DNA of 40,826 bases from Proteobacteria bacterium UBA664 (GTDB taxonomy: Bacteria; Pseudomonadota; Gammaproteobacteria; UBA7966): NCBI GenBank assembly GCA_002299125.1, contig DBNU01000178.1, positions 735-41,560 on the forward strand. Reading direction: 5' to 3'. Made by a program: the position numbers and the translations under genes. The notes beneath the pieces are model-generated. The model was not told where the DNA came from, searched no databases, and saw only the letters and a program-made list of their open reading frames with translations. Below, piece after piece: positions 15,443 to 25,116 of this stretch. How positions within the stretch are numbered: the first letter of the stretch is position 1; every line of letters begins with the position of its first letter.

Positions 15443-17083
15443 ATGCCAATAGCAGACAGGGCTCGAATGTTCATCAACACCTGCACATGGGTACGGATCA
15501 CGTTTCTCGCCCTGCATCTTCTCCTCTCCCTGGCCCCGCGAGCCGCGCTCGCGGGCACCGAGGGCGGGACAGACGCCTGGGTCGATGCCATCCGCAGGCT
15601 GGCAGACCGTTCGTTACGTGAGCGCCAGGCTGCGCTCGAGTCGCTCGTGCGATCAGGCGACGAGCGGGTACTTGTCCTGCTCGCAGCGCTCGAGGAGGGA
15701 CGGGTGGTCGAGACCCCGGAAGGGCTCGTCATCCGCGCGGCCGACGGAGCGTCCATCGACGTGGTCAGCATGCAGCCCGTTGCGAAGGCGGCCGAGGGGC
15801 GCAAGTTCACCCTGAACAATCATATGCGCACGCTGATCGCCGATGGACTCGTCATGGCCAGGGTCGCAGGGGGGGATCGCGCTGCGCGCCTGCAGGCATT
15901 GGAGGCGATGCTCGCGCAACCACCTGCGTCGGTGCCCCCGCTCCTGATTGCGCTGCTCGAGTCCGAAACCGACGGGGCGATCCGCAGGGCGCTGCGCGCC
16001 GTCATCGCCCTGTCCGATCTCGGATCCGGGGACCCTGACCGTCAACTGGCGGCGATAACGGTTCTCGCCGACCGCATGCAGCCACAGGTGCACAACCGCC
16101 TTTCAGCACTTGCGGCGGATGCCGCTGCGGACGCCCGCGTGCGCGCAGCCGCAGAGGCGGCGCTCCGTGCACTCGATTCCAGAAGGCAGGTCAACGCCGT
16201 GCTTGAGACCGTGTATTTCGGGCTGGGTCTGGGTGCGGTGCTCGCGTTGTGCGCCATTGGACTCGCCATCACCTTCGGCGTCATGGGGGTCATCAACATG
16301 GCCCATGGCGAGATGATGATGCTGGGTGCTTACGCCACCTTCGTGGTGCAGCAGACCATGCCGGGGGCGTTGGAGTATTCTCTGCTCATCGCGCTGCCAG
16401 CGGCGTTCCTGCTGGCCGCACTGACCGGGCTCGCCATCGAGTGGCTGGTAGTGTCCCGCCTCTATGGCCGACCGCTCGAGACGCTGCTTGCAACCTTTGG
16501 TTTGAGTCTCATTCTACAGCAGGGGGTCCGCAGTGCGTTCGGGGCCACCAATCGCGCCGTGTCCTCGCCGGCCTGGATGAGTGGATCGTTCTCACCCATT
16601 GATGGGCTCGACCTCACCTGGGGACGCCTCTACGTGATCATCTTCAGCCTGGTCGTCTTTGTTGTGCTCAGCCTGATTCTAAGCCGCACGGGGCTCGGGT
16701 TGCAGATCCGCGCAGTCGCACAGAATCGCCAGATGGCGCGCGCCCTCGGCGTCCCGGCCCGGCGCGTGGATGCGATGACATTTGCTCTGGGGTCCGGGAT
16801 TGCCGGCCTGGCCGGGGTCGCCCTGAGCCAGTTGACCAATGTCGGCCCCAATCTCGGTCAGGCCTATATCGTCGATGCCTTCATGGTGGTCGTCTTCGGA
16901 GGGGTCGGCAGCCTCTGGGGAACGCTCGTGGCAGGGTTCTCGCTTGGCATGCTGACCAAATTCCTCGAGCCCTCAGTGGGCGCGGTGCTTGGCAAGGTGC
17001 TGGTGCTCCTGGGCATCGTCGTGTTCATCCAGCGGTATCCACGGGGCTTGTTCCCCATGCGCGGGAGGTCGGTGGAGGCATGA
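15443..17083 (+). CDS. urtB: Urea ABC transporter permease UrtB
   Basis: This 546-aa inner-membrane permease has a signal-like N-terminus (FLALHLLLSLAPRAALA). A helical, Ala/Leu/Arg-rich domain of about 200 residues follows, probably exported, as in other proteobacterial UrtB proteins. The LivH-type membrane domain begins near residue 250, with GLAITFGVMGVINMAHGEMM and YIVDAFMVVVFGGVGSLWG. The start at 15443 has GGAG 10 bases upstream. The in-frame ATG at 15467 (AGGG, spacing 5) is an equally possible start and would give 538 aa. The stop overlaps the urtC start (ATGA). Nothing appears truncated. Confidence 0.94.
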   Translation: MPIADRARMFINTCTWVRITFLALHLLLSLAPRAALAGTEGGTDAWVDAIRRLADRSLRERQAALESLVRSGDERVLVLLAALEEGRVVETPEGLVIRAADGASIDVVSMQPVAKAAEGRKFTLNNHMRTLIADGLVMARVAGGDRAARLQALEAMLAQPPASVPPLLIALLESETDGAIRRALRAVIALSDLGSGDPDRQLAAITVLADRMQPQVHNRLSALAADAAADARVRAAAEAALRALDSRRQVNAVLETVYFGLGLGAVLALCAIGLAITFGVMGVINMAHGEMMMLGAYATFVVQQTMPGALEYSLLIALPAAFLLAALTGLAIEWLVVSRLYGRPLETLLATFGLSLILQQGVRSAFGATNRAVSSPAWMSGSFSPIDGLDLTWGRLYVIIFSLVVFVVLSLILSRTGLGLQIRAVAQNRQMARALGVPARRVDAMTFALGSGIAGLAGVALSQLTNVGPNLGQAYIVDAFMVVVFGGVGSLWGTLVAGFSLGMLTKFLEPSVGAVLGKVLVLLGIVVFIQRYPRGLFPMRGRSVEA

Positions 17084-18177
17084 GTCTGCTTCGGCTGGCG
17101 CTGCAGGGGGATCGCGGCGGGACCATCCTGCTGGGTGGCCTGTTGCTCGTGACGGTGCTGGTTCCCATTTGCGCACTGATCGTGCCGGAAGGTTCACCGC
17201 TACACCTCTCAGGTTACGCCGTTACCTTGATCGGGAAATTCCTGGCGTACGGTCTGCTCGCCCTGTCCCTGGATCTCGTCTGGGGCTATGCCGGGCTGCT
17301 GAGCCTGGGCCACGGTGCCTTCTTCGCCCTGGGCGGCTACGCGATGGGCATGTATCTCATGCGGCAGATTGGTGATCGCGGAGTCTATGGGCACCCGGTA
17401 CTGCCCGATTTCATGGTCTTTCTCGACTGGCAGGAGCTGCCGTGGTTCTGGCATGGCTTCGAGTATTTCCCGTGGGCCATGGCTGCTGCGCTGCTCGTTC
17501 CGGGCGTGTTGGCGGGCGTTCTCGGGTGGTTCGCCTTCAGATCGAGGGTCTCTGGAGTCTATTTCTCGATCATCACGCAGGCCGTCACCTACGCCCTGGC
17601 ACTCGCCTTCTACATGAATGAACTGGGCTTCGGTGGCAATAATGGATTGACGGACTTCAAGGACATACTCGGTGCCTCACTGAGTGCGCCATCGACGCGC
17701 GTTGCACTCTGCGTGGCAACGGCCTTGGCGCTCGCCATGAGCTATATCGTGATCCGCATGCTGCTCGTGTCGCGCTTCGGTGAGGTCTTGATTGCTGCGC
17801 GTGACGCTGATGGACGCGTGCGTTTCCTTGGCTATCGCGCCCATCACTTCAAGCTCATGGCCTTCGTGCTCTCGGCCATGGTAGCCGGTCTCGCGGGAGC
17901 CCTGTTCGTGCCGCAGGTGGGCATCATCAATCCACGTGAATTCGAACCACTGAGCTCGATCGAGATCGTCATCTGGGTTGCCGTGGGTGGGCGGGCATCT
18001 CTGCATGGGGCCGTGTTTGGCGCGATCATCGTCAATCTGCTGAAAACCTGGTTCACGGCGCAGATGCCCGATCAGTGGTTGTTCCTGTTGGGCGCGCTGT
18101 TCGTTCTGGCCACACTTTATCTTCCACGCGGGCTGGTCGGCCTGCGTATGGCGCGCAAACGGGCACTCGCCGCATGA
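17080..18177 (+). CDS. urtC: Urea ABC transporter permease UrtC
   Basis: This 365-aa LivM-type permease pairs with UrtB. Motifs include DLVWGYAGLLSLGHGAFFAL (about 64-83), GVYFSIITQAVTYAL and the GGRASLHGAVFGAIIVNLLK block. The C-terminus is short and basic (LRMARKRALAA), unlike the long tail of the paralogue at 7603-8862. Both ends overlap neighbours by ATGA (urtB stop/urtC start and urtC stop/urtD start), indicating tight translational coupling. Confidence 0.95.
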   Translation: MSLLRLALQGDRGGTILLGGLLLVTVLVPICALIVPEGSPLHLSGYAVTLIGKFLAYGLLALSLDLVWGYAGLLSLGHGAFFALGGYAMGMYLMRQIGDRGVYGHPVLPDFMVFLDWQELPWFWHGFEYFPWAMAAALLVPGVLAGVLGWFAFRSRVSGVYFSIITQAVTYALALAFYMNELGFGGNNGLTDFKDILGASLSAPSTRVALCVATALALAMSYIVIRMLLVSRFGEVLIAARDADGRVRFLGYRAHHFKLMAFVLSAMVAGLAGALFVPQVGIINPREFEPLSSIEIVIWVAVGGRASLHGAVFGAIIVNLLKTWFTAQMPDQWLFLLGALFVLATLYLPRGLVGLRMARKRALAA

Positions 18178-19001
18178 CACTGACTGACGGAGTGTCAGTG
18201 AATGCTGGCGCGACCCTCGCCGACGGCACCAGCCATCCGGTCAAGCCAGGGCTAGACCTCTCCCACGGTGTGCTGCTCTATCTCGAGGGGATCACCAAGT
18301 CATTCGACGGCTTTCGCGCCCTGGACGACCTCACTCTGACGATCGACGCCGGGGAGCTCCGTTGCATCATCGGACCGAATGGAGCGGGAAAGTCCACGCT
18401 GATGGATGTGATCACCGGCAAGACCCGTCCGGATGCGGGGCGGGCCTGGCTAGGACAGACCATCGACCTCCTGCGGCTGAGTGAGGCCGATATCGCTCGC
18501 GCCGGGATCGGGCGGAAGTTTCAGCGACCGACCGTCTTCGAGGCGCTTACTGTGGAGACCAACCTGCAGATCGCCTGCGCTGGGCAGCGGGGAGTGTGGG
18601 CCACGATGATGCGTCGGCCAACACCGGCGGAGCGGACGGCGATGGAGCAGGTAATCGAGACCGTGGGCTTGACGGCCGAGCGGCATCGCTTGGCGGGCAC
18701 CCTGTCGCATGGCCAGAAACAGTGGCTGGAGATCGGGATGCTGCTCGGCAGCCGTCCCCAGCTCTTGCTTCTTGATGAGCCGGTTGCCGGCATGACGCCT
18801 GGCGAGATCGAGGCTACGGCGCGTTTGCTGCAACAGCTCGCCGGCGAGCACACGGTGGTCGTGGTCGAGCACGACATGGAGTTCGTCCGCGCGATCGCCC
18901 GGCGGGTCACTGTTCTGCATGCGGGCAGCGTTCTCGCGGAGGGCGATATGGCCAAGGTGCAGTCTGATCCGCGGGTGATCGAGGTCTATCTCGGTGGCTG
19001 A
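18174..19001 (+). CDS. urtD: Urea ABC transporter ATP-binding protein UrtD
   Basis: This 275-aa ATPase has Walker A GPNGAGKS (67-74), the signature variant LSHGQKQWLEIG, Walker B LLLLDEPVAGM and the switch histidine in VVVVEHDMEFV. It ends VIEVYLGG. The N-terminus has about 30 extra, probably flexible residues before the first strand (LYLEGITKSF). The ATG at 18174 overlaps the urtC stop; an upstream in-frame ATG at 18075 would overlap urtC by 100 bases and is not used. Confidence 0.95.
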   Translation: MTLTDGVSVNAGATLADGTSHPVKPGLDLSHGVLLYLEGITKSFDGFRALDDLTLTIDAGELRCIIGPNGAGKSTLMDVITGKTRPDAGRAWLGQTIDLLRLSEADIARAGIGRKFQRPTVFEALTVETNLQIACAGQRGVWATMMRRPTPAERTAMEQVIETVGLTAERHRLAGTLSHGQKQWLEIGMLLGSRPQLLLLDEPVAGMTPGEIEATARLLQQLAGEHTVVVVEHDMEFVRAIARRVTVLHAGSVLAEGDMAKVQSDPRVIEVYLGG

Positions 19002-19707
19002 GGATCGGGGTTTCCCGTTACTGCGGCTGCAGGATTTGTCCCACTACTATGGGGACAGCCGCACGCTCTGGGACATCACGCTGCAGCTCGATGTGGGGGA
19101 TTGTCTGTGCCTGCTCGGTCGCAACGGGGTCGGCAAGACATCCCTCGCTCGCTGCATTCTGGGCTTGGAGTCCACCAGCGGAGGCCGGATCGATCTCTGT
19201 GGAGAGGACATTACTCGCTTGGGGGTGGAGCAGCGCGTTCGACGTGGTATCGGCTATGTGCCGCAGGGGCGTGAGATCTTTCCGCGACTGACGGTTGAGG
19301 AGAATCTGCTTCTGCCCCTGACAGAGCGCAGGGGCAACGGCATTCCGGAGATCGTGCACGAACTCTTCCCGGTGCTCCACCAGATGCGCAGGCGGCTGGG
19401 CGGCGATCTTTCGGGAGGGCAGCAGCAGCAGTTGGCCATCGGTCGTGCGCTGGTTCTGGAGCCGCGTTTGCTCGTCCTGGATGAGCCCACCGAAGGCATT
19501 CAACCCAATGTGGTCGGTGACATCTCCCGGGCGATCAGGCTTCTCAATGAACGCCACGGGATCACCGTTCTGCTCATCGAGCAGAAGCTGGGCTTCGTGC
19601 GGCATACGGCACGGCGGTTCGCGATCATGGACAAAGGGCGGGTGGTGGCGGACGGTGCCATCGAGGCCCTTGACGATGATCTGGTGCAGCGGCATCTCAC
19701 GGTATGA
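18994..19707 (+). CDS. urtE: Urea ABC transporter ATP-binding protein UrtE
   Basis: This 237-aa ATPase starts with GTG, overlapping the end of urtD by 8 bases. Walker A is GRNGVGKT (42-49), the signature is LSGGQQQQLAIGRAL, and Walker B is LLVLDEPTEGIQPN. The C-terminus DDDLVQRHLTV is typical of UrtE. It completes a full five-gene urea transporter and is followed after 161 bases by ureD. Confidence 0.95.
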   Translation: MAEDRGFPLLRLQDLSHYYGDSRTLWDITLQLDVGDCLCLLGRNGVGKTSLARCILGLESTSGGRIDLCGEDITRLGVEQRVRRGIGYVPQGREIFPRLTVEENLLLPLTERRGNGIPEIVHELFPVLHQMRRRLGGDLSGGQQQQLAIGRALVLEPRLLVLDEPTEGIQPNVVGDISRAIRLLNERHGITVLLIEQKLGFVRHTARRFAIMDKGRVVADGAIEALDDDLVQRHLTV

Positions 19708-19868
19708 GATCGGGAGGCAGGGCGGCACGCTCTACACGCATCCCCATCCTGAGCGCTGGCGGGGTGCGAGCGGCACGAGGACATTCCCTGTGCCAGGAGT
19801 CTATTCCCAGCTTGCCGACGCTGCCGAATTCGTTGGCGTGTGATGACTGCTGCGGCGTGTACTGACCG

Positions 19869-20687
19869 ATGGCCGGATGGCTTGCAGAACTCGAACTCAA
19901 ACTGGCGCGGGGAGCGCGCGGGTCGCGCATCGCTGACCTGCGTCATGTTGGTCCCCTCCGCATCCAGCGCCCATTTTATCCTGAGGGGCGCGAGCGCCCG
20001 CATGTCTATCTGCTGCACCCTCCGGGCGGAGTGGTGTCCGGTGATGGCCTGGATATCCGCATCGCGGTCGGCGCAGACGCTTCCGTCCTGGTCACCGCGC
20101 CGGGTGCCACCAAGGCCTACCGTTCGAGCGGAGAGTCCGTGCGACAGGAGATCCGACTCATGGTCGAGTCCGGGGGATGCATGGAGTGGCTCCCGCACGA
20201 GACCATCGCCTACGAGGGCGCGCGCCTCAGCTCCCGACTCGACGTGCAACTCGCCAGTAGCGCCCGCTTCTTCGGCTGGGAGGTCCTGTGTCTGGGACGT
20301 CCCGTCAGTGGCGATCACTTTTCTTCAGGTCATCTCGACCTGCGCCAGTCCATCGCGCTCGACGGCAGGCTTCTACTCAGTGAGCGCGTGCTCTGGGATG
20401 AGCAGAGCCTCCCCTGGCGCCACTCGCCTGCCATCCAGAGGGGCTGCAGTCATTCCGCCATCGTCATGGCATGGCCGGGCAGTGTCGCCATGCGTGAGCG
20501 CGCGCATGCGCTGGCGGTCAGCAGTGGTCTGGCTGCCGGTGGGGGGCTCGTGGAAGGGCTGTTCATACACCGGGTCCTGGCTCAGGGGATGCCTGCCTTG
20601 CGCGCGCATCTTCTCGCCCTCTGGGCCGAGTTGCGCCCGCACGTCATTGGAGCGGCACCCTGTGCGCCCAGGATCTGGGCGACTTGA
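19869..20687 (+). CDS. ureD: Urease accessory protein UreD
   Basis: This 272-aa accessory protein assembles with UreF and UreG on apo-urease for nickel insertion. Recognisable blocks are FYPEGRERPHVYLLHPPGGV, GDGLDIRIAVG, SVLVTAPGATKAYRS and MEWLPHETIAYEGA. An in-frame stop lies immediately before the codon preceding ATG 19869, so no longer form is possible. The ribosome site is weak. Placement ahead of ureABC is the common order. The preceding 161 bases show no clear promoter or terminator, so it may be read from the urt operon. Confidence 0.95.
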   Translation: MAGWLAELELKLARGARGSRIADLRHVGPLRIQRPFYPEGRERPHVYLLHPPGGVVSGDGLDIRIAVGADASVLVTAPGATKAYRSSGESVRQEIRLMVESGGCMEWLPHETIAYEGARLSSRLDVQLASSARFFGWEVLCLGRPVSGDHFSSGHLDLRQSIALDGRLLLSERVLWDEQSLPWRHSPAIQRGCSHSAIVMAWPGSVAMRERAHALAVSSGLAAGGGLVEGLFIHRVLAQGMPALRAHLLALWAELRPHVIGAAPCAPRIWAT

Positions 20688-20745
20688 GCGGGTTTCGCGT
20701 GCGCGGCCCCACCCTCTGCCTGCATGCACTCATGAGGAGAAGCCA

Positions 20746-21051
20746 ATGGAGTTGACCCCACGAGAACGCGACAAGCTGCTCATCTTCACGGCCGCGCTGG
20801 TGGCGGAGCGCCGGCGGGCCCGGGGCCTCAAGCTGAATTATCCCGAATCCGCGGCGCTCATCTCCGCGGCGATCCTCGAGGCGGCACGGGATGGCCTCAC
20901 GGTGGCGGCGGCCATGCAGCTTGGGCGCTCGATCCTCACGGTGGACGACGTGATGCCGGGCATACCTGAGCTGCTGCAGGAGGTGCAGGTGGAGGCCACG
21001 TTCCCGGATGGGACCAAGCTCGTGACCGTGCATAATCCGCTTGGTCAATGA
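20746..21051 (+). CDS. ureA: Urease gamma subunit
   Basis: This 101-aa small structural subunit of urease is full length for UreA (about 100 aa). It begins MELTPRERDKLLIFTAALVA and has LNYPESAALISAAILEAARD and VEATFPDGTKLVTVHNP, all hallmarks of the family. GAGGAGA (20734-20740) is a strong ribosome site. Separate ureA, ureB and ureC genes are the usual bacterial arrangement. The ureB start follows 19 bases after the stop. Confidence 0.97.
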   Translation: MELTPRERDKLLIFTAALVAERRRARGLKLNYPESAALISAAILEAARDGLTVAAAMQLGRSILTVDDVMPGIPELLQEVQVEATFPDGTKLVTVHNPLGQ

Positions 21052-21070
21052 AAACCTCGCAGGAGAACCC

Positions 21071-21402
21071 ATGATCCCCGGTGAATTTCTCGTGGAGTCG
21101 GCACCCATCGAACTCAGCCCCGGGCGGCCCCGGGTGCGGCTGCGGGTTGCCAATCGGGGTGATCGGCCCGTGCAGGTTGGATCCCATTACCACTTCGCCG
21201 AGACCAACCCCGCCCTCGCCTTTGATCGCGCGCTTGCGCGCGGGCGTCATCTGGATATTCCGGCGGGCACGGCAGTCCGCTTCGAGCCGGGTCAGGAGCG
21301 TGATGTGACGCTGGTGGATTTCGCTGGTGAACGCGCCGTGCACGGGTTCCGGGGCGAGGTGATGGGGCCGCTGGATACTCCGCCAGTCAAGGGGGCCGGG
21401 AC

Positions 21403-21406
<4 letters not shown>
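21071..21406 (+). CDS. ureB: Urease beta subunit
   Basis: This 111-aa structural subunit has MIPGEFLVESAPIELSPGRP at the start and the family signature VQVGSHYHFAETNPALAFDR (about 36-55), then LDIPAGTAVRFEPGQERDV. AGGAG at 21061-21065 fixes the ATG at 21071 rather than an in-frame ATG 30 bases earlier. The stop overlaps the ureC start (ATGA), so the two subunits are translationally coupled. Confidence 0.97.
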
Positions 21407-23103
<1,697 letters not shown>

Positions 23104-23159
23104 ATTCTGCGCTTTGGCAGGGCCGCACGGGTGCGGCGAAACCGGGGTTGGGATGAACC

Positions 23160-23690
23160 ATGGACACCGCAGGCGAAGGTACCTATGCCCTGCTGCTCAC
23201 GCGCAGGCTGCCACCGGATCTCAAGCTCAATCTGCCGGAGGTTTTGCTCGATCACGCCGGCCGCCAGAGGACGCGCTTGCGCGTCGAGGTGAATGGCACT
23301 TGCTTCGCTGTCCTGCTGTCGCCCGGGCCAACGCTCGCCGACGGTGATCTGCTCGCCGATGCGAACGCCGCGAGGCTGCGCGTGCGCGCTGCCGCAGAGC
23401 CAGTGATGATCGTGCGGACCAGCGACCCTTGTCTGCTGGCACGGGCGGCCTGGCATCTCGGCAATCGGCACGTGGCCGTTGAAATCGAGTCGGGAGGGCT
23501 CTCCCTGCAACCGGACCACGTGCTGGAGTCGATGTTGTCCGGCCTCGGTCTCGCGGTCGCGCGCGACCTGCGTCCGTTCCGGCCCGAGCCCGGGGCCTAC
23601 CACGGTGGTCACGCGCATGTCCTGCGCAACGCGCCCGCAGCCCCCCGTTCCGACTCCCCGTTGGAGCGCGATAGCCGGTATGACCGCTGA
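23160..23690 (+). CDS. ureE: Urease nickel metallochaperone UreE
   Basis: This 176-aa nickel carrier delivers nickel to the UreDFG complex. It has the family core AAWHLGNRHVAVEIE, with the nickel-binding His region, and VLESMLSGLGL. The C-terminus contains only a small His cluster (YHGGHAHV) and no long poly-His tail, so large nickel storage as in Klebsiella UreE is not expected. Its last 11 bases overlap ureF. Confidence 0.92.
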   Translation: MDTAGEGTYALLLTRRLPPDLKLNLPEVLLDHAGRQRTRLRVEVNGTCFAVLLSPGPTLADGDLLADANAARLRVRAAAEPVMIVRTSDPCLLARAAWHLGNRHVAVEIESGGLSLQPDHVLESMLSGLGLAVARDLRPFRPEPGAYHGGHAHVLRNAPAAPRSDSPLERDSRYDR

Positions 23691-24369
23691 ATCCCATGCG
23701 CCGGCCGGGCCTTTGGCCAGCCTGTTGCACCTGTCCAGCAGCGCCCTGCCGATCGGTGGATATTCCTACTCGCAGGGTCTGGAGTGGGCAGTGGAGGAGG
23801 GGCTGGTCAGAGACAGCGAGACGCTGCATACCTGGATCGCCTCGCTGCTCGCATTGCAGGTCGCCCGACTCGATCTGCCGGTGTTGCTGCGGATACATGC
23901 GGCCGTGGTTGCGGAGGATCGCGTGGCGGTGCGCCACTGGAACGCGCTGCTCATCACCTTTCGCGAGACCGCGGAGCTGCGGGCGGAGGAGCGCTCGCGC
24001 GGTCGGAGTCTCCTGCGCTTGCTCGATGGGATCGGCATCGAAGCGGCGGCTGAGTGGCTTGCCGAGCCTGACTTCGGTTTCTGTGCGGCCTTCGCCCTGG
24101 CGGCGGCGAAGTGGGACATCCCGCCTTGCTGGGCCTGCGAGGGCTGGGCATGGAGCTGGCTCGAGGCGCAGGTGATCGCCGGTGTGAAGCTCGTCCCCCT
24201 CGGACAGATGCAGGGGCAGCGGTTGCTGGTGGGGTTACGCGGGGAGATCGCGTCGGCGATTGCCGTTGCGATGGGGCTCGTGGATGAGGAGATCGGCATC
24301 AGTGCAACGGGGCTCGCGCTTGCGAGTACCCACCACGAGACGCAGTACACGCGGCTCTTCCGCTCGTGA
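23680..24369 (+). CDS. ureF: Urease accessory protein UreF
   Basis: This 229-aa protein is mostly helical and acts with UreD and UreG in urease activation. Hallmarks are SSSALPIGGYSYSQGLEWAV (about 20-39), the central FRETAELRAEERSRGRSLL, and the C-terminal stretch ISATGLALASTHHETQYTRL. ATG 23680 overlaps ureE by 11 bases. The following gap of 86 bases before ureG holds a GGAGG-like ribosome site (about 24442-24446). Confidence 0.94.
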   Translation: MTAESHAPAGPLASLLHLSSSALPIGGYSYSQGLEWAVEEGLVRDSETLHTWIASLLALQVARLDLPVLLRIHAAVVAEDRVAVRHWNALLITFRETAELRAEERSRGRSLLRLLDGIGIEAAAEWLAEPDFGFCAAFALAAAKWDIPPCWACEGWAWSWLEAQVIAGVKLVPLGQMQGQRLLVGLRGEIASAIAVAMGLVDEEIGISATGLALASTHHETQYTRLFRS

Positions 24370-24455
24370 GGGCGTTACGCTGAGGCGTGCGCCCACGGGT
24401 CGGCCTGGCCACCCTGCGGCGGTCTCGCAGCGATTCTTGAACGGAGGAACGACAG

Positions 24456-25112
24456 ATGACACCAACGACACTGCTGCGAGTGGGGATCGGGGGACCGGTG
24501 GGCTCGGGCAAGACCGCCCTGATGGACGCCCTGTGCAAACGCTTGCGGGATGAGTTTCGTATCGCGGCGGTCACCAACGACATCTACACCCGCGAGGATG
24601 CCGAATTCCTAGTGCGCAGCGGTGCGCTTGCCCCCGACCGCATCATCGGTGTGGAGACCGGGGGCTGTCCGCATACCGCCATCCGCGAGGATGCCTCGAT
24701 GAACCTGGCGGCGATCGATGAGCTATGCGCGCGCTTCCCGGATCTCGAACTGGTGCTCGTCGAGAGCGGCGGTGACAACCTCGCGGCGATGTTCAGTCCG
24801 GAACTTGCCGATCTGACCCTTTACGTCATCGATGTAGCCGAGGGCGAGAAGATCCCCCGCAAGGGCGGCCCCGGTATCACCCGTTCGGACCTGCTCATCA
24901 TCAACAAGATCGACCTGGCCCCCCATGTGGGGGCGTCACTCGAGGTCATGGAGCAGGATACGCGTCGCATGCGGCCGGGGCGTCCTTACGTGTTCAGCAA
25001 CCTGCGCACGGGCCAGGGCGTCGAGACCATCGCCCGCTTCATCGTGGCCGAGGGATTGCTCGGCGAGGCCCGACGGCTGGCCGCTGATCGGTCGTCAGCG
25101 GACCGGAGCTGA
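24456..25112 (+). CDS. ureG: Urease GTPase UreG
   Basis: This 218-aa SIMIBI-class GTPase powers nickel insertion. The P-loop is GPVGSGKT (13-20). Other conserved parts are VTNDIYTREDAEFL, the metal-binding CPH motif in GVETGGCPHTAIREDAS, VESGGDNLAA and NKIDLAPHVG. The C-terminus is about 15 residues longer than the conserved core and basic/Ser-rich. The gene ends only 4 bases before the stop of a convergent gene. A 7-bp inverted repeat (25081-25101) lies within its last codons. Confidence 0.97.
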   Translation: MTPTTLLRVGIGGPVGSGKTALMDALCKRLRDEFRIAAVTNDIYTREDAEFLVRSGALAPDRIIGVETGGCPHTAIREDASMNLAAIDELCARFPDLELVLVESGGDNLAAMFSPELADLTLYVIDVAEGEKIPRKGGPGITRSDLLIINKIDLAPHVGASLEVMEQDTRRMRPGRPYVFSNLRTGQGVETIARFIVAEGLLGEARRLAADRSSADRS

Positions 25113-25116
25113 GGGA

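Noticed and set aside
25081..25101. Inverted repeat CCGCTGA/TCAGCGG at the end of ureG as a terminator
   Set aside because: It lies within the ureG coding region, has a 7-base loop and no T-tract, and a 7-bp repeat is not rare at this GC content.
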